Shown: one piece after another, positions 9,105 through 17,818 of the stretch
Numbering within the stretch: position 1 is the stretch's first letter
Layout: every line of letters starts with the position of its first letter
Assembly: GCA_964497515.1 (NCBI GenBank)
Contig: CAZCCV010000022.1
Location: 1 to 40,397 of the forward strand
DNA: 40,397 nucleotides
Source: CAZCCV01 sp964497515
GTDB taxonomy: Bacteria > Armatimonadota > UBA5829 > DTLH01
Reading direction: 5' to 3'
Made by a program: the position numbers and the translations under genes
The notes under the pieces: generated by a model
What the model was told of the DNA's origin: nothing
Seen by the model: only the letters and a program-made list of their open reading frames with translations
The model's database searches: none

Positions 9105-10069
9105 GCGGCACCCATACCCATTGCGGCTGACTGCTTGCGCACATCTTCGAGGATTTCTCTTGCTCCACTTTCGAGGAGGACTTGCGCAGTTTTCTCGCCA
9201 AGTGCCGCAGCGTTTGTCATTTTGTCTGTTTGTTTCACCCTGACGATGTTCTTTCCGTTAAGAGCGGCGACCAAGGCATCGAGCTCGATGTTGCCGGACT
9301 TTGGGATAGCCAGTGCAGCAATGGGCGCCTGACATCCGCCTCCCAGCGCAGCGAGTAGAGCACGCTCTGCAGTCACCGCCGCCTCGGTAAGTTCATCGTT
9401 CAACCTACGAACAATGCCAACTGTGCGATCGTCGCCTGTGCGAACCTGCACTCCCAAAGCTCCCTGCCCGACCGCTGGCAAGCATATCTCAAATGGCAGC
9501 ATCTCAACAAGGAGCTTCGCATCAAAAGCACCTTTCGCATCCCACTTCAGCCTGTGAAGCCCAGCCTTCGCGAGCACAATGGCATCGAAATCTCCGGCCT
9601 GCAACCTGCGAATGCGGGTATCGAGATTGCCGCGCAGATCCTCGAAGACCAAATCCGGCCGAAACGCCATAAGCTGTGCTTTTCGACGAAGACTGGATGT
9701 CCCCACTTTCGCCCCAGCAGGAAGATCAGAGAGCCCGCCTCTCTTAGAAAGCAGGGTGTCGCTCGGATCTACCCTTGCGGGAGTAGCAGCTATCGTTAAG
9801 CCATCCGTCATCTCAGACGGCAGATCCTTGAGGCTGTGAACCGCCAAGTCGATCTTGCCCTCGGCAAGTGCAACTTCGATTTCCCTGACAAACAGCCCTT
9901 TGTCGCCAATTTTTGCGAGGGGGGTATCGAGGATTTTGTCGCCCTTGGTCTTGATTATCTCAACCCGGGTCTCGACCTCCGGACTATGGAGCCTTATTCT
10001 GTCGGCCACCCATTTGGTCTGCGCTAACGCCAGCACACTCCCTCTGGAACCGATCAACAGTTCAGTCAT
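9101..10069 (-). CDS. hemC: Hydroxymethylbilane synthase (porphobilinogen deaminase)
   Basis: HemC links four porphobilinogens into hydroxymethylbilane. The 322-aa protein starts with the typical IGSRGSVLALAQTKW. It carries the HSLKDLP block with catalytic D82, the GTSSLRRKAQL and LRGNLDTRIRRL cofactor-binding arginines, and C246 in GGGCQAPIAA, which anchors the dipyrromethane cofactor. It follows the hemX-like gene by 14 nt and its stop overlaps the nadB start (ATGA). Confidence 0.97.
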   Translation of the reverse strand: MTELLIGSRGSVLALAQTKWVADRIRLHSPEVETRVEIIKTKGDKILDTPLAKIGDKGLFVREIEVALAEGKIDLAVHSLKDLPSEMTDGLTIAATPARVDPSDTLLSKRGGLSDLPAGAKVGTSSLRRKAQLMAFRPDLVFEDLRGNLDTRIRRLQAGDFDAIVLAKAGLHRLKWDAKGAFDAKLLVEMLPFEICLPAVGQGALGVQVRTGDDRTVGIVRRLNDELTEAAVTAERALLAALGGGCQAPIAALAIPKSGNIELDALVAALNGKNIVRVKQTDKMTNAAALGEKTAQVLLESGAREILEDVRKQSAAMGMGAA

Positions 10070-10083
10070 GACGCAATATTATA

Positions 10084-10869
10084 TCACAAACCGCCCCAAG
10101 CGAACTTATGGAGTGCTGTGGTTAACATAATTAGTCCCCCGCCTACGATCAGCACCCAGTTTGCACGCCTCCCGCGCCAGCCGACTGCACGGTGCGCAAA
10201 CAGGTAGATTACATACACCGCCCACGTTACAAGAGACACCATAAGCCGCATCTCAGACGCTTGCGCCCGAACTCGCGACGTCTCTACCCCTACGATACCA
10301 GTGATGATCCCCAACATCATAAGTGGAAATCCCAGTGCAGCAAAAAGGTGGGCTATGCTATCGACAGTCTCAAGAGGTGGAAGCTTGCGGAACATCCCAT
10401 TAAGCCTCTTCGACTTCAGCAATCTGTTTTGAACCAGATAGAAAACTGCACTGCAGAAAGCAAGAGCACACAGGGCGAAACTTGCGATAATAGCGGCTAT
10501 GTGAACCCTAAGCCATGCGTCATCAGCGATGCTTCTATCGGAAAAACGGTATACCAGTGCAAGCGCGATTACAGATAGCGGCATAGCAAGCGCACCTAGC
10601 GCGGGTAGCCTGTATTTCAGCAGCACCGCAAGATACCCTGCAGAGATTGCCCACGACAGAAAGAATATCGCCTCCTGTGCATTTGCAAACGGGGTGGAAT
10701 AATGGGCAGTCTGCAATCCAAGCCGAACTGTCTGGAGAATCAGCCCCGCCGTCATTGCAGCAGTGCCATAACCAGCGAGATACCGGTGTCGTACGTGCAG
10801 ATTAGCCAGGTACAGCACCGAAGCAGCGAAATATGCCACTAGGGTCGCCCCAAGAAGTGCAACGCTCAC
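10084..10869 (-). CDS. hemX: HemX/CcsA-like membrane protein
   Basis: The 261-aa integral membrane protein has about eight hydrophobic segments and belongs to the cytochrome c assembly (CcsA/HemX) superfamily. Family members next to hemA have been linked to haem handling or to control of HemA level. It contains histidines near membrane edges (QTAHYSTPF, RVHIAAI, HLFAALGFPLMML) but no WGxxWxWD haem-handling motif. That favours HemX over a true System II CcsA. It starts with GTG and overlaps the hemA stop by 4 nt (GTGA), implying translational coupling with hemA. Confidence 0.75.
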   Translation of the reverse strand: MSVALLGATLVAYFAASVLYLANLHVRHRYLAGYGTAAMTAGLILQTVRLGLQTAHYSTPFANAQEAIFFLSWAISAGYLAVLLKYRLPALGALAMPLSVIALALVYRFSDRSIADDAWLRVHIAAIIASFALCALAFCSAVFYLVQNRLLKSKRLNGMFRKLPPLETVDSIAHLFAALGFPLMMLGIITGIVGVETSRVRAQASEMRLMVSLVTWAVYVIYLFAHRAVGWRGRRANWVLIVGGGLIMLTTALHKFAWGGL

Positions 10870-12197
10870 GAAGTCGCCTCGAAATCTACAGATTCGTGAC
10901 TCTTCTCACGAACACCGTTGGCGCTTTCAGCCGATTCCCCGTTTAGTCCGAACATCTCTCTTGCTACATCGAGCTTTGCTTCTCCATCGGCACTTGATGC
11001 GTACTCCTTCATTTTGACAAGCGGATGATGCGATACTTTGTTTACGAGCGATCGCATCATCACCCGTATTGCCTCCTGATCTTTCTCCGACAGATGGGCG
11101 AGCTTGGGCGCAGTCCGCTCCCACTCGGCGTCACGGAGTGTTTCGAGCTTCTCTCTTAACTGTTTTATCAACGGAACCGCCTCCAGAGTCCTCAACCACG
11201 ACACATACCTCTCTGTCTCTTCTTTGATGATTCTCTGCACCTTTTCAACTTCGTTGTTGCGTTCGGACGTGGATGAGAGCACCAACTGCTCCAAATCATC
11301 GATATTGTACAGAAAGACATTATTCAGTTCTCCAGCAGCCGGGTCGATATCTCGCGGAACAGCTATATCTATAAGAAAGATAGGGCGTTCGGAGCGCGCA
11401 CGCATAGTCTTTTCCATATCTGCGCAGTCGATTATTTGCCCATCCGCTCCTGTGGAGGATATTACGATGTCAGCTGCGGTCAAAGCATCGACCATAGACT
11501 CCCACGGCTTCGCTGTTCCTCCGAGCTTTGCGGCCAACTCTTCGGCACGCGCAAAGGTTCGGTTTAAGACAGTGATTGCGCTTGTACCAGCCATAACCAG
11601 TCGTCTGGCAGCAAGCTCGCTCATTTTGCCTGCACCAAGGATTACTATTCTACGAGTGTTCAGCTCGCCAAATATCGAAGTAGCCAGTTCAACAGCCGCT
11701 GCACCTACAGAGAATGCGCCACGAGAGATGTCTGTCTCAGTGCGGGCGCGTTTGCCTACGAAAAGCGCGTGCTGAAAGAGGTTGTTTAAGACAGTGCTGG
11801 TTGATTCTGACTCCCCTGCAACGCAGTAGGCGTTTTTCACTTGGTGCATAATCTGGGTTTCACCCAGCATCATCGAATCGATACCTGCCGAAACGCGGAA
11901 GAGGTGCTCGACTGCCTTGTGTCCACGGTGTCGGTAGATGTGATCGTGAAATCCCGCTGCTGGAATACCGTGATGGTCGCTCATGAAACCTACGAGCCGA
12001 TCTTCGTCTTCGCGCCGGCTGATAATCGCGTAGATTTCCGTTCGATTGCAGGTAGAGAGAATACAGCATTCAGAGACGCAGTGGCGAGCAATCAGAGTCT
12101 CGAGCGCGATAGGGAGGTTCCCTTCAGAGACTGCGAGTCTTTCTCTGACCTCAACAGGAGCCGTTTTGTGGTTAAGTCCGATAGCAACGAGGTGCAT
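10866..12197 (-). CDS. hemA: Glutamyl-tRNA reductase
   Basis: HemA reduces glutamyl-tRNA to glutamate-1-semialdehyde, the first committed step of C5-route tetrapyrrole synthesis. The 443-aa protein has GLNHKTAPVEVRE, the catalytic C50 in STCNRTEIY, the HLFRVSAGIDSMMLGETQI block, the NADPH site VILGAGKMSELAARRL and the long C-terminal dimerisation helix. It lies 36 nt after met8. HemL (glutamate-1-semialdehyde aminomutase) is not in the window. Confidence 0.97.
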   Translation of the reverse strand: MHLVAIGLNHKTAPVEVRERLAVSEGNLPIALETLIARHCVSECCILSTCNRTEIYAIISRREDEDRLVGFMSDHHGIPAAGFHDHIYRHRGHKAVEHLFRVSAGIDSMMLGETQIMHQVKNAYCVAGESESTSTVLNNLFQHALFVGKRARTETDISRGAFSVGAAAVELATSIFGELNTRRIVILGAGKMSELAARRLVMAGTSAITVLNRTFARAEELAAKLGGTAKPWESMVDALTAADIVISSTGADGQIIDCADMEKTMRARSERPIFLIDIAVPRDIDPAAGELNNVFLYNIDDLEQLVLSSTSERNNEVEKVQRIIKEETERYVSWLRTLEAVPLIKQLREKLETLRDAEWERTAPKLAHLSEKDQEAIRVMMRSLVNKVSHHPLVKMKEYASSADGEAKLDVAREMFGLNGESAESANGVREKSHESVDFEATS

Positions 12198-12233
12198 GTT
12201 GTTCTGGTCAAAAAAGGAGAGCAGGCGTCTTGG

Positions 12234-12884
12234 TTACTCAATAGAACGAGTTTTGTAACGCATTGTAATCTCTTCAGCGGCCGCTCGAGCTGCTTTGTGC
12301 TGTCCTTTTGTGATTAGATCGGGTACAGTCGAATCGAGAATCTCTTTGAGCGCCGCTTCCCGATTAGCTTGATTTGGTATATCTCTCTGCACGATTCTGC
12401 GCATTTCGCCCATCAATTTGGCGAGTTCGGCGTAATCCGACCCGATAACTTCCCCAACTCTCTGTTTAATTCGTGCAGCGAGTGCGGGACTCGTGCCAGA
12501 AGTGCTGATTGCAATTGTTATATCGCCCCGCCTTACTATTGCCGGCACTATGAAACTGCAGAGCTCCGGGTCGTCTACGACATTTACAGGGATTCCAGCC
12601 TGACACGCGTCTTGAGAGACCTTTGTGTTAGTCTCTCTGTCTGCTGTGGCAGCTATAACAATTGCCGCCCCAACGATATCACCCTCTCGATACGTTCTCC
12701 TTTGTATATTGACCAAGTGAGCATCTATTAAACTCTGCAGTTCAGGGATGACCTTCGGTGAGATGACGTTTACTTGAGCTCCGAAGTCAAGGAGCATTTC
12801 GACTTTTCGTATCGCCACCTTGCCACCGCCAACAACCAGCACTGTTCGGCCGGTCAGATCCATCATAACAGGATAGTAAGCCAT
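12234..12884 (-). CDS. met8: Precorrin-2 dehydrogenase / sirohydrochlorin ferrochelatase (Met8/SirC-like)
   Basis: The 216-aa protein matches the N-terminal half of CysG. It oxidises precorrin-2 to sirohydrochlorin with NAD and, in bifunctional members, inserts iron to make sirohaem. The Rossmann motif is VVGGGKVAIRKVEMLL, followed by IAATADRETN, VVDDPELCSFIVPA and ISTSGTSPALAARIKQ. The C-terminus is helical. The start ATG follows GGTGGAG and abuts the ccmF stop. With cobA-hemD it supplies sirohaem to the Ahb branch. Whether it also chelates iron cannot be read from the sequence. Confidence 0.93.
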   Translation of the reverse strand: MAYYPVMMDLTGRTVLVVGGGKVAIRKVEMLLDFGAQVNVISPKVIPELQSLIDAHLVNIQRRTYREGDIVGAAIVIAATADRETNTKVSQDACQAGIPVNVVDDPELCSFIVPAIVRRGDITIAISTSGTSPALAARIKQRVGEVIGSDYAELAKLMGEMRRIVQRDIPNQANREAALKEILDSTVPDLITKGQHKAARAAAEEITMRYKTRSIE

Positions 12885-15173
12885 TTACTCCACCTTCTGA
12901 GCGTTCTCCTGGCCTCGCTCTACTTCCTCCGTAGTCTTATGGATTCTTCTGTTTTCTGCCATCGTGTGCAGAGTTGCAACCACTCCACCAAAAACTGCTA
13001 CAACAGCACCTAACCACATCAGGCCGATGTACGGTTTCGTAGAGAGGCTTACCGCCGCGTGCTGCGAAGTGATGGCAAGCATAATGTATTTGGTGTCTGA
13101 TGATACTCCGCAAAACTCAACAAGGCTATCGGTTCCAGGCAGGGGCACTGGCGGGTGAATCAATTGCACCGGTTCATCGGAAGCTGAAGGGTGATGACGC
13201 ATAGTAAGCCACGGGGTGACTGTCTGAGTCTTGCCGTTAGTCTGAATCCGCAGATTTGCACCCACTTGGACTTCGTTTTCACTCTGATTGTCCGGAATTT
13301 CAAGATCGTTGAAAGTGAGCGCAAAACCCGGCAGCGCAACGGTTTCGCCCTTCTCGATTGTACCAGTCATCGGTGTGGGAATGCGTTCCGGTGCGATGTA
13401 CAAATCACTTGCTCGCGATTTGATTATGAGTGGCTTGGCGGGCACTGAATCTGCGTACACGCTCGATGCAGGACAGGAAATTGCTGATCTTACTTTGCGT
13501 CCGTTGTTGTTCACGGTAAGCATCATCGCGGCTTTTCGCTCGTCCAAAGGAGTCATACCTTCATATGTCAGTCGGCACGTCTTGATGATTCGTGGGAAAG
13601 ATATTGCGGTAAAAGTCACCTGAACCGGTTCCCCTTTGGGAAGCATAATACCCTCTTTGCGTCCGCCGTTTGCGGAGAGCACAATGCCCAGTATCATCAA
13701 TGCCACGCCAAAATGCGAGAGCAGGCCGCCTGTTGAAACAGGCTTTTCTCTGTAGTTTCTAATCAGAGCATAGCTGTTCACAGCAAGCGCAGCAATCGAT
13801 ACCAATAGAACGCTCGCTCCAGCGACCACAAAATACCAGCGAGGTCCGCCTGCAAAAAGCCCGACCAGAACTCCGAATACCACCAAAACAGCCAGTTGCA
13901 GCGCAAACTCCAAAACTCGAGATGTAGAATTCCTCCGAGCAGTCGTAAGCGCAATCAGAGCCACCATCAAAAATGCGACTGGTGCAACTGTTCTATCGTA
14001 AAACAATCGGTCTATGGCGATATCCCTGTTGAAAGATTTGGCGAGTATAGGTGCAGAGGTTCCAATGAACACAATGCCAGCGAGCACGCATAGAGAGACT
14101 ATTCCAAATGAATGGAGAAGAGCATTCGAGCTGTTCCCTGCACCTGATTCAGATTCTCCCATCTTTCGCCATCGCCAGATAACTAACGCAGCAGACACCA
14201 TTAGAAAGCAAACTATGAATTGCAGAAAGTAACTGCCTGCACCAGTGGTGCCAAACGTGTGTACCGAGAGATCCCCGAGAACCCCACTGCGAGTAAGAAA
14301 CGCAGCGTAGAGAATCGTGAGATATGTAACCAACGACAGAATTATGCTCAGGCGAGTGTAACTGCCGCAAGCTCGTTTGCTTGACAGTGTGTGCAGAAGC
14401 GCCGTAGCAAGAAGCCACGGGATCAGTGAGGCGTTTTCGACCGGATCCCAAGCCCAATACCCGCCCCAACCAAGGACTTCGTAAGACCAGTATGCGCCCA
14501 AGATGATACCGGCGCTAAGAGTAGTCCAACCAAATGCGACCCAGGGAAGCGCCGACCGGCGCCACTCGCTGAAATCCCCTTTTGCCAGCGCTGCCACAGC
14601 TAACGCTGCAGGGATAGATATCGCCGCATAACCAACAAACATAACAGGCGGATGTACTACCATCCACGGGCTTTGAAGTAGTTCAGAAAGCCCCAAACCA
14701 TCTGAAAACCCCGCCCCGCCGGTCATGTCTCTTACAAGGCTTCCCGAAACATGGCTAAACGGACTATCCTTAAGAAGAAGGCCAAAAAGCATTGCAAGCG
14801 TCGAGCTCCACGCTACCATAGCCCAGGCTTCGAGCTTGCGTGCTTTCGTAAGCAGAACGATCCCCATAAGTGAGACAGCGAGGCACCAGAATAGGAGCGA
14901 GCCCTGTTGACCTGCCCAGAACACCGACACCTTATACGCCAATGGGAGCGAACGAGAACTGTTTAGTGCGATATACTCGATGTCGAACCGGTTCGCAAGG
15001 ATTGACATCCAAAAATATGCCGACAGAACTACAGTGAAGCCAACTGATACTGTATAGAAAAATCGCCCAAATCGAACTCGAACAGGATCAACTACAGCCG
15101 AATGCGCATAAGCCGTTACAGCTCCCGTCGCGGCCATGAAAGCGATTATCATCATTATGTTTTCTGGCAGCAT
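12885..15173 (-). CDS. ccmF: Cytochrome c-type biogenesis protein CcmF
   Basis: CcmF receives haem from CcmE and attaches it to apocytochrome c. The protein is 762 aa from the preferred ATG at 15173, which has AAGGA 5 nt upstream; longer starts overlap ccmE more. It has many membrane spans, the WGGYWAWD haem-handling motif at 236-243, the HPPVMFVGY block at 174-182 (His ligand region), and FWAGQQGSLLFW where proteobacterial CcmF usually has GHEGS. A large soluble region (about 500-705) precedes the last transmembrane segment. It is somewhat longer than the usual 630-670 aa. It starts 8 nt after ccmE. Confidence 0.95.
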   Translation of the reverse strand: MLPENIMMIIAFMAATGAVTAYAHSAVVDPVRVRFGRFFYTVSVGFTVVLSAYFWMSILANRFDIEYIALNSSRSLPLAYKVSVFWAGQQGSLLFWCLAVSLMGIVLLTKARKLEAWAMVAWSSTLAMLFGLLLKDSPFSHVSGSLVRDMTGGAGFSDGLGLSELLQSPWMVVHPPVMFVGYAAISIPAALAVAALAKGDFSEWRRSALPWVAFGWTTLSAGIILGAYWSYEVLGWGGYWAWDPVENASLIPWLLATALLHTLSSKRACGSYTRLSIILSLVTYLTILYAAFLTRSGVLGDLSVHTFGTTGAGSYFLQFIVCFLMVSAALVIWRWRKMGESESGAGNSSNALLHSFGIVSLCVLAGIVFIGTSAPILAKSFNRDIAIDRLFYDRTVAPVAFLMVALIALTTARRNSTSRVLEFALQLAVLVVFGVLVGLFAGGPRWYFVVAGASVLLVSIAALAVNSYALIRNYREKPVSTGGLLSHFGVALMILGIVLSANGGRKEGIMLPKGEPVQVTFTAISFPRIIKTCRLTYEGMTPLDERKAAMMLTVNNNGRKVRSAISCPASSVYADSVPAKPLIIKSRASDLYIAPERIPTPMTGTIEKGETVALPGFALTFNDLEIPDNQSENEVQVGANLRIQTNGKTQTVTPWLTMRHHPSASDEPVQLIHPPVPLPGTDSLVEFCGVSSDTKYIMLAITSQHAAVSLSTKPYIGLMWLGAVVAVFGGVVATLHTMAENRRIHKTTEEVERGQENAQKVE

Positions 15174-15181
15174 AGGCATCC

Positions 15182-15547
15182 TTATCTGTTCTGGTATTTG
15201 GATGGGCACTTAACAAGAATTTTCTCGGCCTGCAGCGCACCGTTTTTGTATGTGCCGACAGCGACTACTCGCTCTGCTTGCCCGAAATTCGCTGGATATG
15301 ACCCCCTATAGTTCACTTTCAATTCGCGGCCCGCTTTGTCGCGAAGAAAAAAGAAAGACTCTGCTCTGATGTCGCTTGCAGTTTTGTTCTTAACTAGATA
15401 GCCGGGCACCTGTATCGTGCTTTTATGAGTCTTTCTTACTTCGTCGAAGTCTTCAATGTACGGAGTCATAGAGCTTAGAAATGACGATGCCCCCAGTGCG
15501 ACGAACGCTACTATTGCGACTCCCGCTATTATGTAGTGACGCTTCAT
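15182..15547 (-). CDS. ccmE: Cytochrome c maturation haem chaperone CcmE, Cys (CxxxY) variant
   Basis: CcmE is a membrane-anchored periplasmic OB-fold protein that binds haem covalently and hands it to CcmF. The 121-aa protein has an N-terminal anchor (about 4-27) and the beta-barrel segments TIQVPGYLV, FFFLRDKAGRELKVNYRGSYPANFGQ and VVAVGTYKNGALQAEKILVKCPSKY. Where classical CcmE has HxxxY, this one has C114-P-S-K-Y118. That is the Cys variant known from archaea and some sulfate-reducing bacteria (often called System I*). Its ATG overlaps the ccmD stop (ATGA). Confidence 0.95.
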   Translation of the reverse strand: MKRHYIIAGVAIVAFVALGASSFLSSMTPYIEDFDEVRKTHKSTIQVPGYLVKNKTASDIRAESFFFLRDKAGRELKVNYRGSYPANFGQAERVVAVGTYKNGALQAEKILVKCPSKYQNR

Positions 15548-15648
15548 TTTCGTAGATCCCTAATCTGTCTGTCTATTGAAAGCATATACAGAAAGAGTCC
15601 TACCCACACGATGAGTGGAGTTATCATCAGAGCTACTAACGAAGACAT
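15544..15648 (-). CDS. ccmD: Small haem exporter subunit CcmD
   Basis: A 34-codon ORF starts at ATG 15648, two nt after the ccmC stop, with a strong GGGAGG site 5 nt upstream. Its TGA overlaps the ccmE ATG. The peptide has one hydrophobic helix (MITPLIVWVGLFLYMLSI) followed by a basic tail (DRQIRDLRK). This matches the CcmD pattern of a transmembrane helix then a D-R-x-x-x-x-L-R motif. CcmD releases holo-CcmE from the CcmABC complex. Size, position between ccmC and ccmE, ribosome site and coupling all agree. Confidence 0.9.
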   Translation of the reverse strand: MSSLVALMITPLIVWVGLFLYMLSIDRQIRDLRK

Positions 15649-15650
15649 AT

Positions 15651-16298
15651 CTACCTCCCGCGCCCAAACCGCAGTGCAGCAAGCGCAGTCTTCATACGGA
15701 AGATCCATACATAAATGCCAAGAAAACCGACTATAGCAGAAAACAAGACGATCCGGTACTCTGTAGAAAGTCCACCACCAGTCGTCAGCGTGTCCTCTGG
15801 ATGCAACGACACCATAAGCCTAGGCACAGCAAAAACCAAAAACACCATAGCCGGAACAGCGAGGATTGTGTAGGCTGAGGAAACCTTCGCCCGCTTTATA
15901 CTGTCGTCTACTGCAGAGCGGAGTGTGAGCTGAGCCGCATAGATCAGCAGCAACACAGCAATAGATGTCTCCCGCGGATCCCAATTCCACCAGCTACCCC
16001 ACTGAACACGTGCAAAAATCGATCCTGTCAGAGTGGCGAACACTGCAAACAGGAGCCCAATCTCTGTGGAAGCGGCAGATTTGGCGTCATCCATCAGGTC
16101 TCGAGTTCTCATGAATCTATACGCATAGAGCGCTGCTGCCAAAAACGCCACTACAGAGACGATAGCACACGGAACGTGAAAGAAAATAATCCGTGCAGCA
16201 TCTGGTGCCATGAACCCGCCTGTTGCGGGCGACGTAAAGAGAAATGCCGCAACTATTGCAGCGCACATCCAGATTCCGAGGAGTACCTTAAGGAACAT
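15651..16298 (-). CDS. ccmC: Haem exporter protein CcmC
   Basis: CcmC presents haem to CcmE. The start is set at ATG 16298: GGGAGG lies 6 nt upstream and the ATG overlaps the ccmB stop (TGATG). The ORF open to 16397 would run 100 nt into ccmB. The 215-aa protein has six membrane segments, H41 in FFHVPCAI, and the WGSWWNWD haem-handling motif at 100-107 followed by PRETS. Both histidine and tryptophan-rich features are those expected of CcmC. Confidence 0.95.
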   Translation of the reverse strand: MFLKVLLGIWMCAAIVAAFLFTSPATGGFMAPDAARIIFFHVPCAIVSVVAFLAAALYAYRFMRTRDLMDDAKSAASTEIGLLFAVFATLTGSIFARVQWGSWWNWDPRETSIAVLLLIYAAQLTLRSAVDDSIKRAKVSSAYTILAVPAMVFLVFAVPRLMVSLHPEDTLTTGGGLSTEYRIVLFSAIVGFLGIYVWIFRMKTALAALRFGRGR

Positions 16299-17032
16299 CA
16301 ATCCTCCCACACAAACCGAAACAACATGAGCGATACAACAAAGAGCACTCCTGCATAGGATATCAGCAGCCTGACCTCCGGAAACGCCGCTGAGCACGAG
16401 TCGGAAAGAAGTGCTCTGAGTGTGCCTTTTATTCCTATGATAAGCGCCGGCAGCACAATTGGAAATGCAATTGCAGCGAAGAGCGCGCCCTTCGCCTGTG
16501 CACGTGAGACCATTGCTGCTACAATCGTCGTCGCAACTGCAAGGCCGGCACTGCCAGAGATGAGCGATACTAAAAAGAGCGGCCAGTGCGCGACTTGCAG
16601 GCCGAGAACGCCTACAAAAAGTGGGAGAGTGACAGCTTCTATCGCAGCCAGAAGCAAGACATTGAAAAGCAGCTTTCCCAGAAACACTGATTCGGGAGTT
16701 GATGTCAGCCTGAGCACCGCAGAAGTGCCAGTCTCCTCTTCACGCACAAACACCCGCGAAAGTCCGAGCATTGCCGAAAAGTAGATGATTATCCAGAGTA
16801 GCGCAGACTGAACCTGCGGCGTGACAGAACCTCCCATTGAAAACCCTATTGCCAGAATAGTCGTTGCAGCAAAGAGCAGTACGGCATTCGCGGCGTGGCG
16901 CGTGCGAAATTCCGAGGTGACTTCTTTATTGAATACAGCGAGCGTCTGTGAAAGAATCACTCTAATACCATAGGATTCATTCTGACTAGTGCCATTCTCT
17001 TTTCTGAGGCCATCATCCGTTGTGGGTGACAT
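16298..17032 (-). CDS. ccmB: Haem exporter permease CcmB
   Basis: The 244-aa membrane protein has about six hydrophobic segments and CcmB-typical blocks (FNKEVTSEFRTRHAANAVLLF, ALLWIIIYFSAMLGLSRVFVREEETGT, FLGKLLFNVLLLAAIEAVTLPLF). With CcmA it forms the ABC module that releases holo-CcmE using ATP. It starts 2 nt after ccmA and its stop overlaps ccmC. Confidence 0.94.
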   Translation of the reverse strand: MSPTTDDGLRKENGTSQNESYGIRVILSQTLAVFNKEVTSEFRTRHAANAVLLFAATTILAIGFSMGGSVTPQVQSALLWIIIYFSAMLGLSRVFVREEETGTSAVLRLTSTPESVFLGKLLFNVLLLAAIEAVTLPLFVGVLGLQVAHWPLFLVSLISGSAGLAVATTIVAAMVSRAQAKGALFAAIAFPIVLPALIIGIKGTLRALLSDSCSAAFPEVRLLISYAGVLFVVSLMLFRFVWED

Positions 17033-17034
17033 AC

Positions 17035-17697
17035 TTACTCTCCCAGAGTTAGCGTTTGATCGCCATAACAGAGATCCCGAGAGTCATTAGTGGCAATTAT
17101 CGCGATACCTCGTTCTCGCTGCTTGCTCAAAACCGAATGCAGAACTACCGCACCGGCTTCATCCAAGCTAGAAAATGGTTCATCCAACAGCAGCACCGCA
17201 GGGTGGTGCATCAACGCGTATGCGAGTTTTACTCGTTGGCGCATTCCCAAAGAGAGGGAGCCGAACGGATCGTTTTCGCGCCCGCTTTCAAACCCCAATT
17301 CCAGAAGATCCTCACACAGGGTAGACTCCGTTTTGGAGATACCTCTTAACTGCGCGAAGAAACGCAGGTTCTCCAGCGCAGATAGCTCATCATATAGGGT
17401 TACATCCGGTGCAGCCAGCCCAAAGAGCATCTTTCGGGCATCTGCTGGAACAGATCGACCGTTACGTATAACGATCACTTCCCCATTCGTCGGCGATAGA
17501 AGCCCGGCAATAATCTTAAGAAGCGTCGACTTCCCCGAACCGTTTCTACCGGTAACGACGAGGCAGCCGGTTTCTATGGTCGCATTGACGTCGGCGAACA
17601 CCCTTAGTGAATTGAAACTCTTGGACAGATTCTTTAGTTCGATTGATACCAATTGACAGCGCCCGCCCTGTTGAAGCAGCCTTACCGGCATTTGCAT
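17035..17697 (-). CDS. ccmA: Haem exporter ATP-binding protein CcmA
   Basis: This 220-aa ABC ATPase has Walker A GRNGSGKST, the signature LSLGMRQRVKLAYAL and Walker B AVLLLDEPFSSLDE. It is the energy subunit of CcmABCD. The start is uncertain. ATG 17697 gives a 15-residue leader without a good ribosome site. TTG 17652 gives the family-like N-terminus MVSIELKNLSKSF with AGGGCGG upstream. It is the first gene of the operon, about 50 nt after the predicted transcription start. Confidence 0.93.
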   Translation of the reverse strand: MQMPVRLLQQGGRCQLVSIELKNLSKSFNSLRVFADVNATIETGCLVVTGRNGSGKSTLLKIIAGLLSPTNGEVIVIRNGRSVPADARKMLFGLAAPDVTLYDELSALENLRFFAQLRGISKTESTLCEDLLELGFESGRENDPFGSLSLGMRQRVKLAYALMHHPAVLLLDEPFSSLDEAGAVVLHSVLSKQRERGIAIIATNDSRDLCYGDQTLTLGE

Positions 17698-17755
17698 TTG
17701 AATACGATAACCGATGAATCACGTGGCGAAAGCTTAACTGAGAATAATCAACCGA

Positions 17756-17784
17756 ATTATCGCACTACACCCCGCAGGTGTCAA
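17756..17784 (-). promoter_or_regulatory. Promoter for the ccm-haem operon
   Basis: Read on the minus strand: TTGACA (17784-17779), a 17-bp spacer and GATAAT (17761-17756), eleven of twelve consensus bases. It should start transcription near 17749 and serve ccmA onward. Confidence 0.75.
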
Positions 17785-17818
17785 CGCAGATACATTGGAT
17801 TACATATTGACACACCTG
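17775..17818. promoter_or_regulatory. Inverted repeat spanning both divergent -35 boxes (candidate operator)
   Basis: CAGGTGTCAA (17775-17784) is mirrored by TTGACACACCTG (17807-17818), with one 2-nt insertion. Each arm contains one promoter's -35 box and continues CCTG into its spacer. A dimeric regulator bound here would control both directions. The extra CCTG symmetry beyond the -35 hexamers is what suggests an operator. Confidence 0.5.

Noticed and set aside
16299..16397. N-terminal extension of CcmC overlapping ccmB
   Set aside because: The ATG at 16298 has an ideal GGGAGG site and a TGATG junction with ccmB; the extension lacks any CcmC homology.
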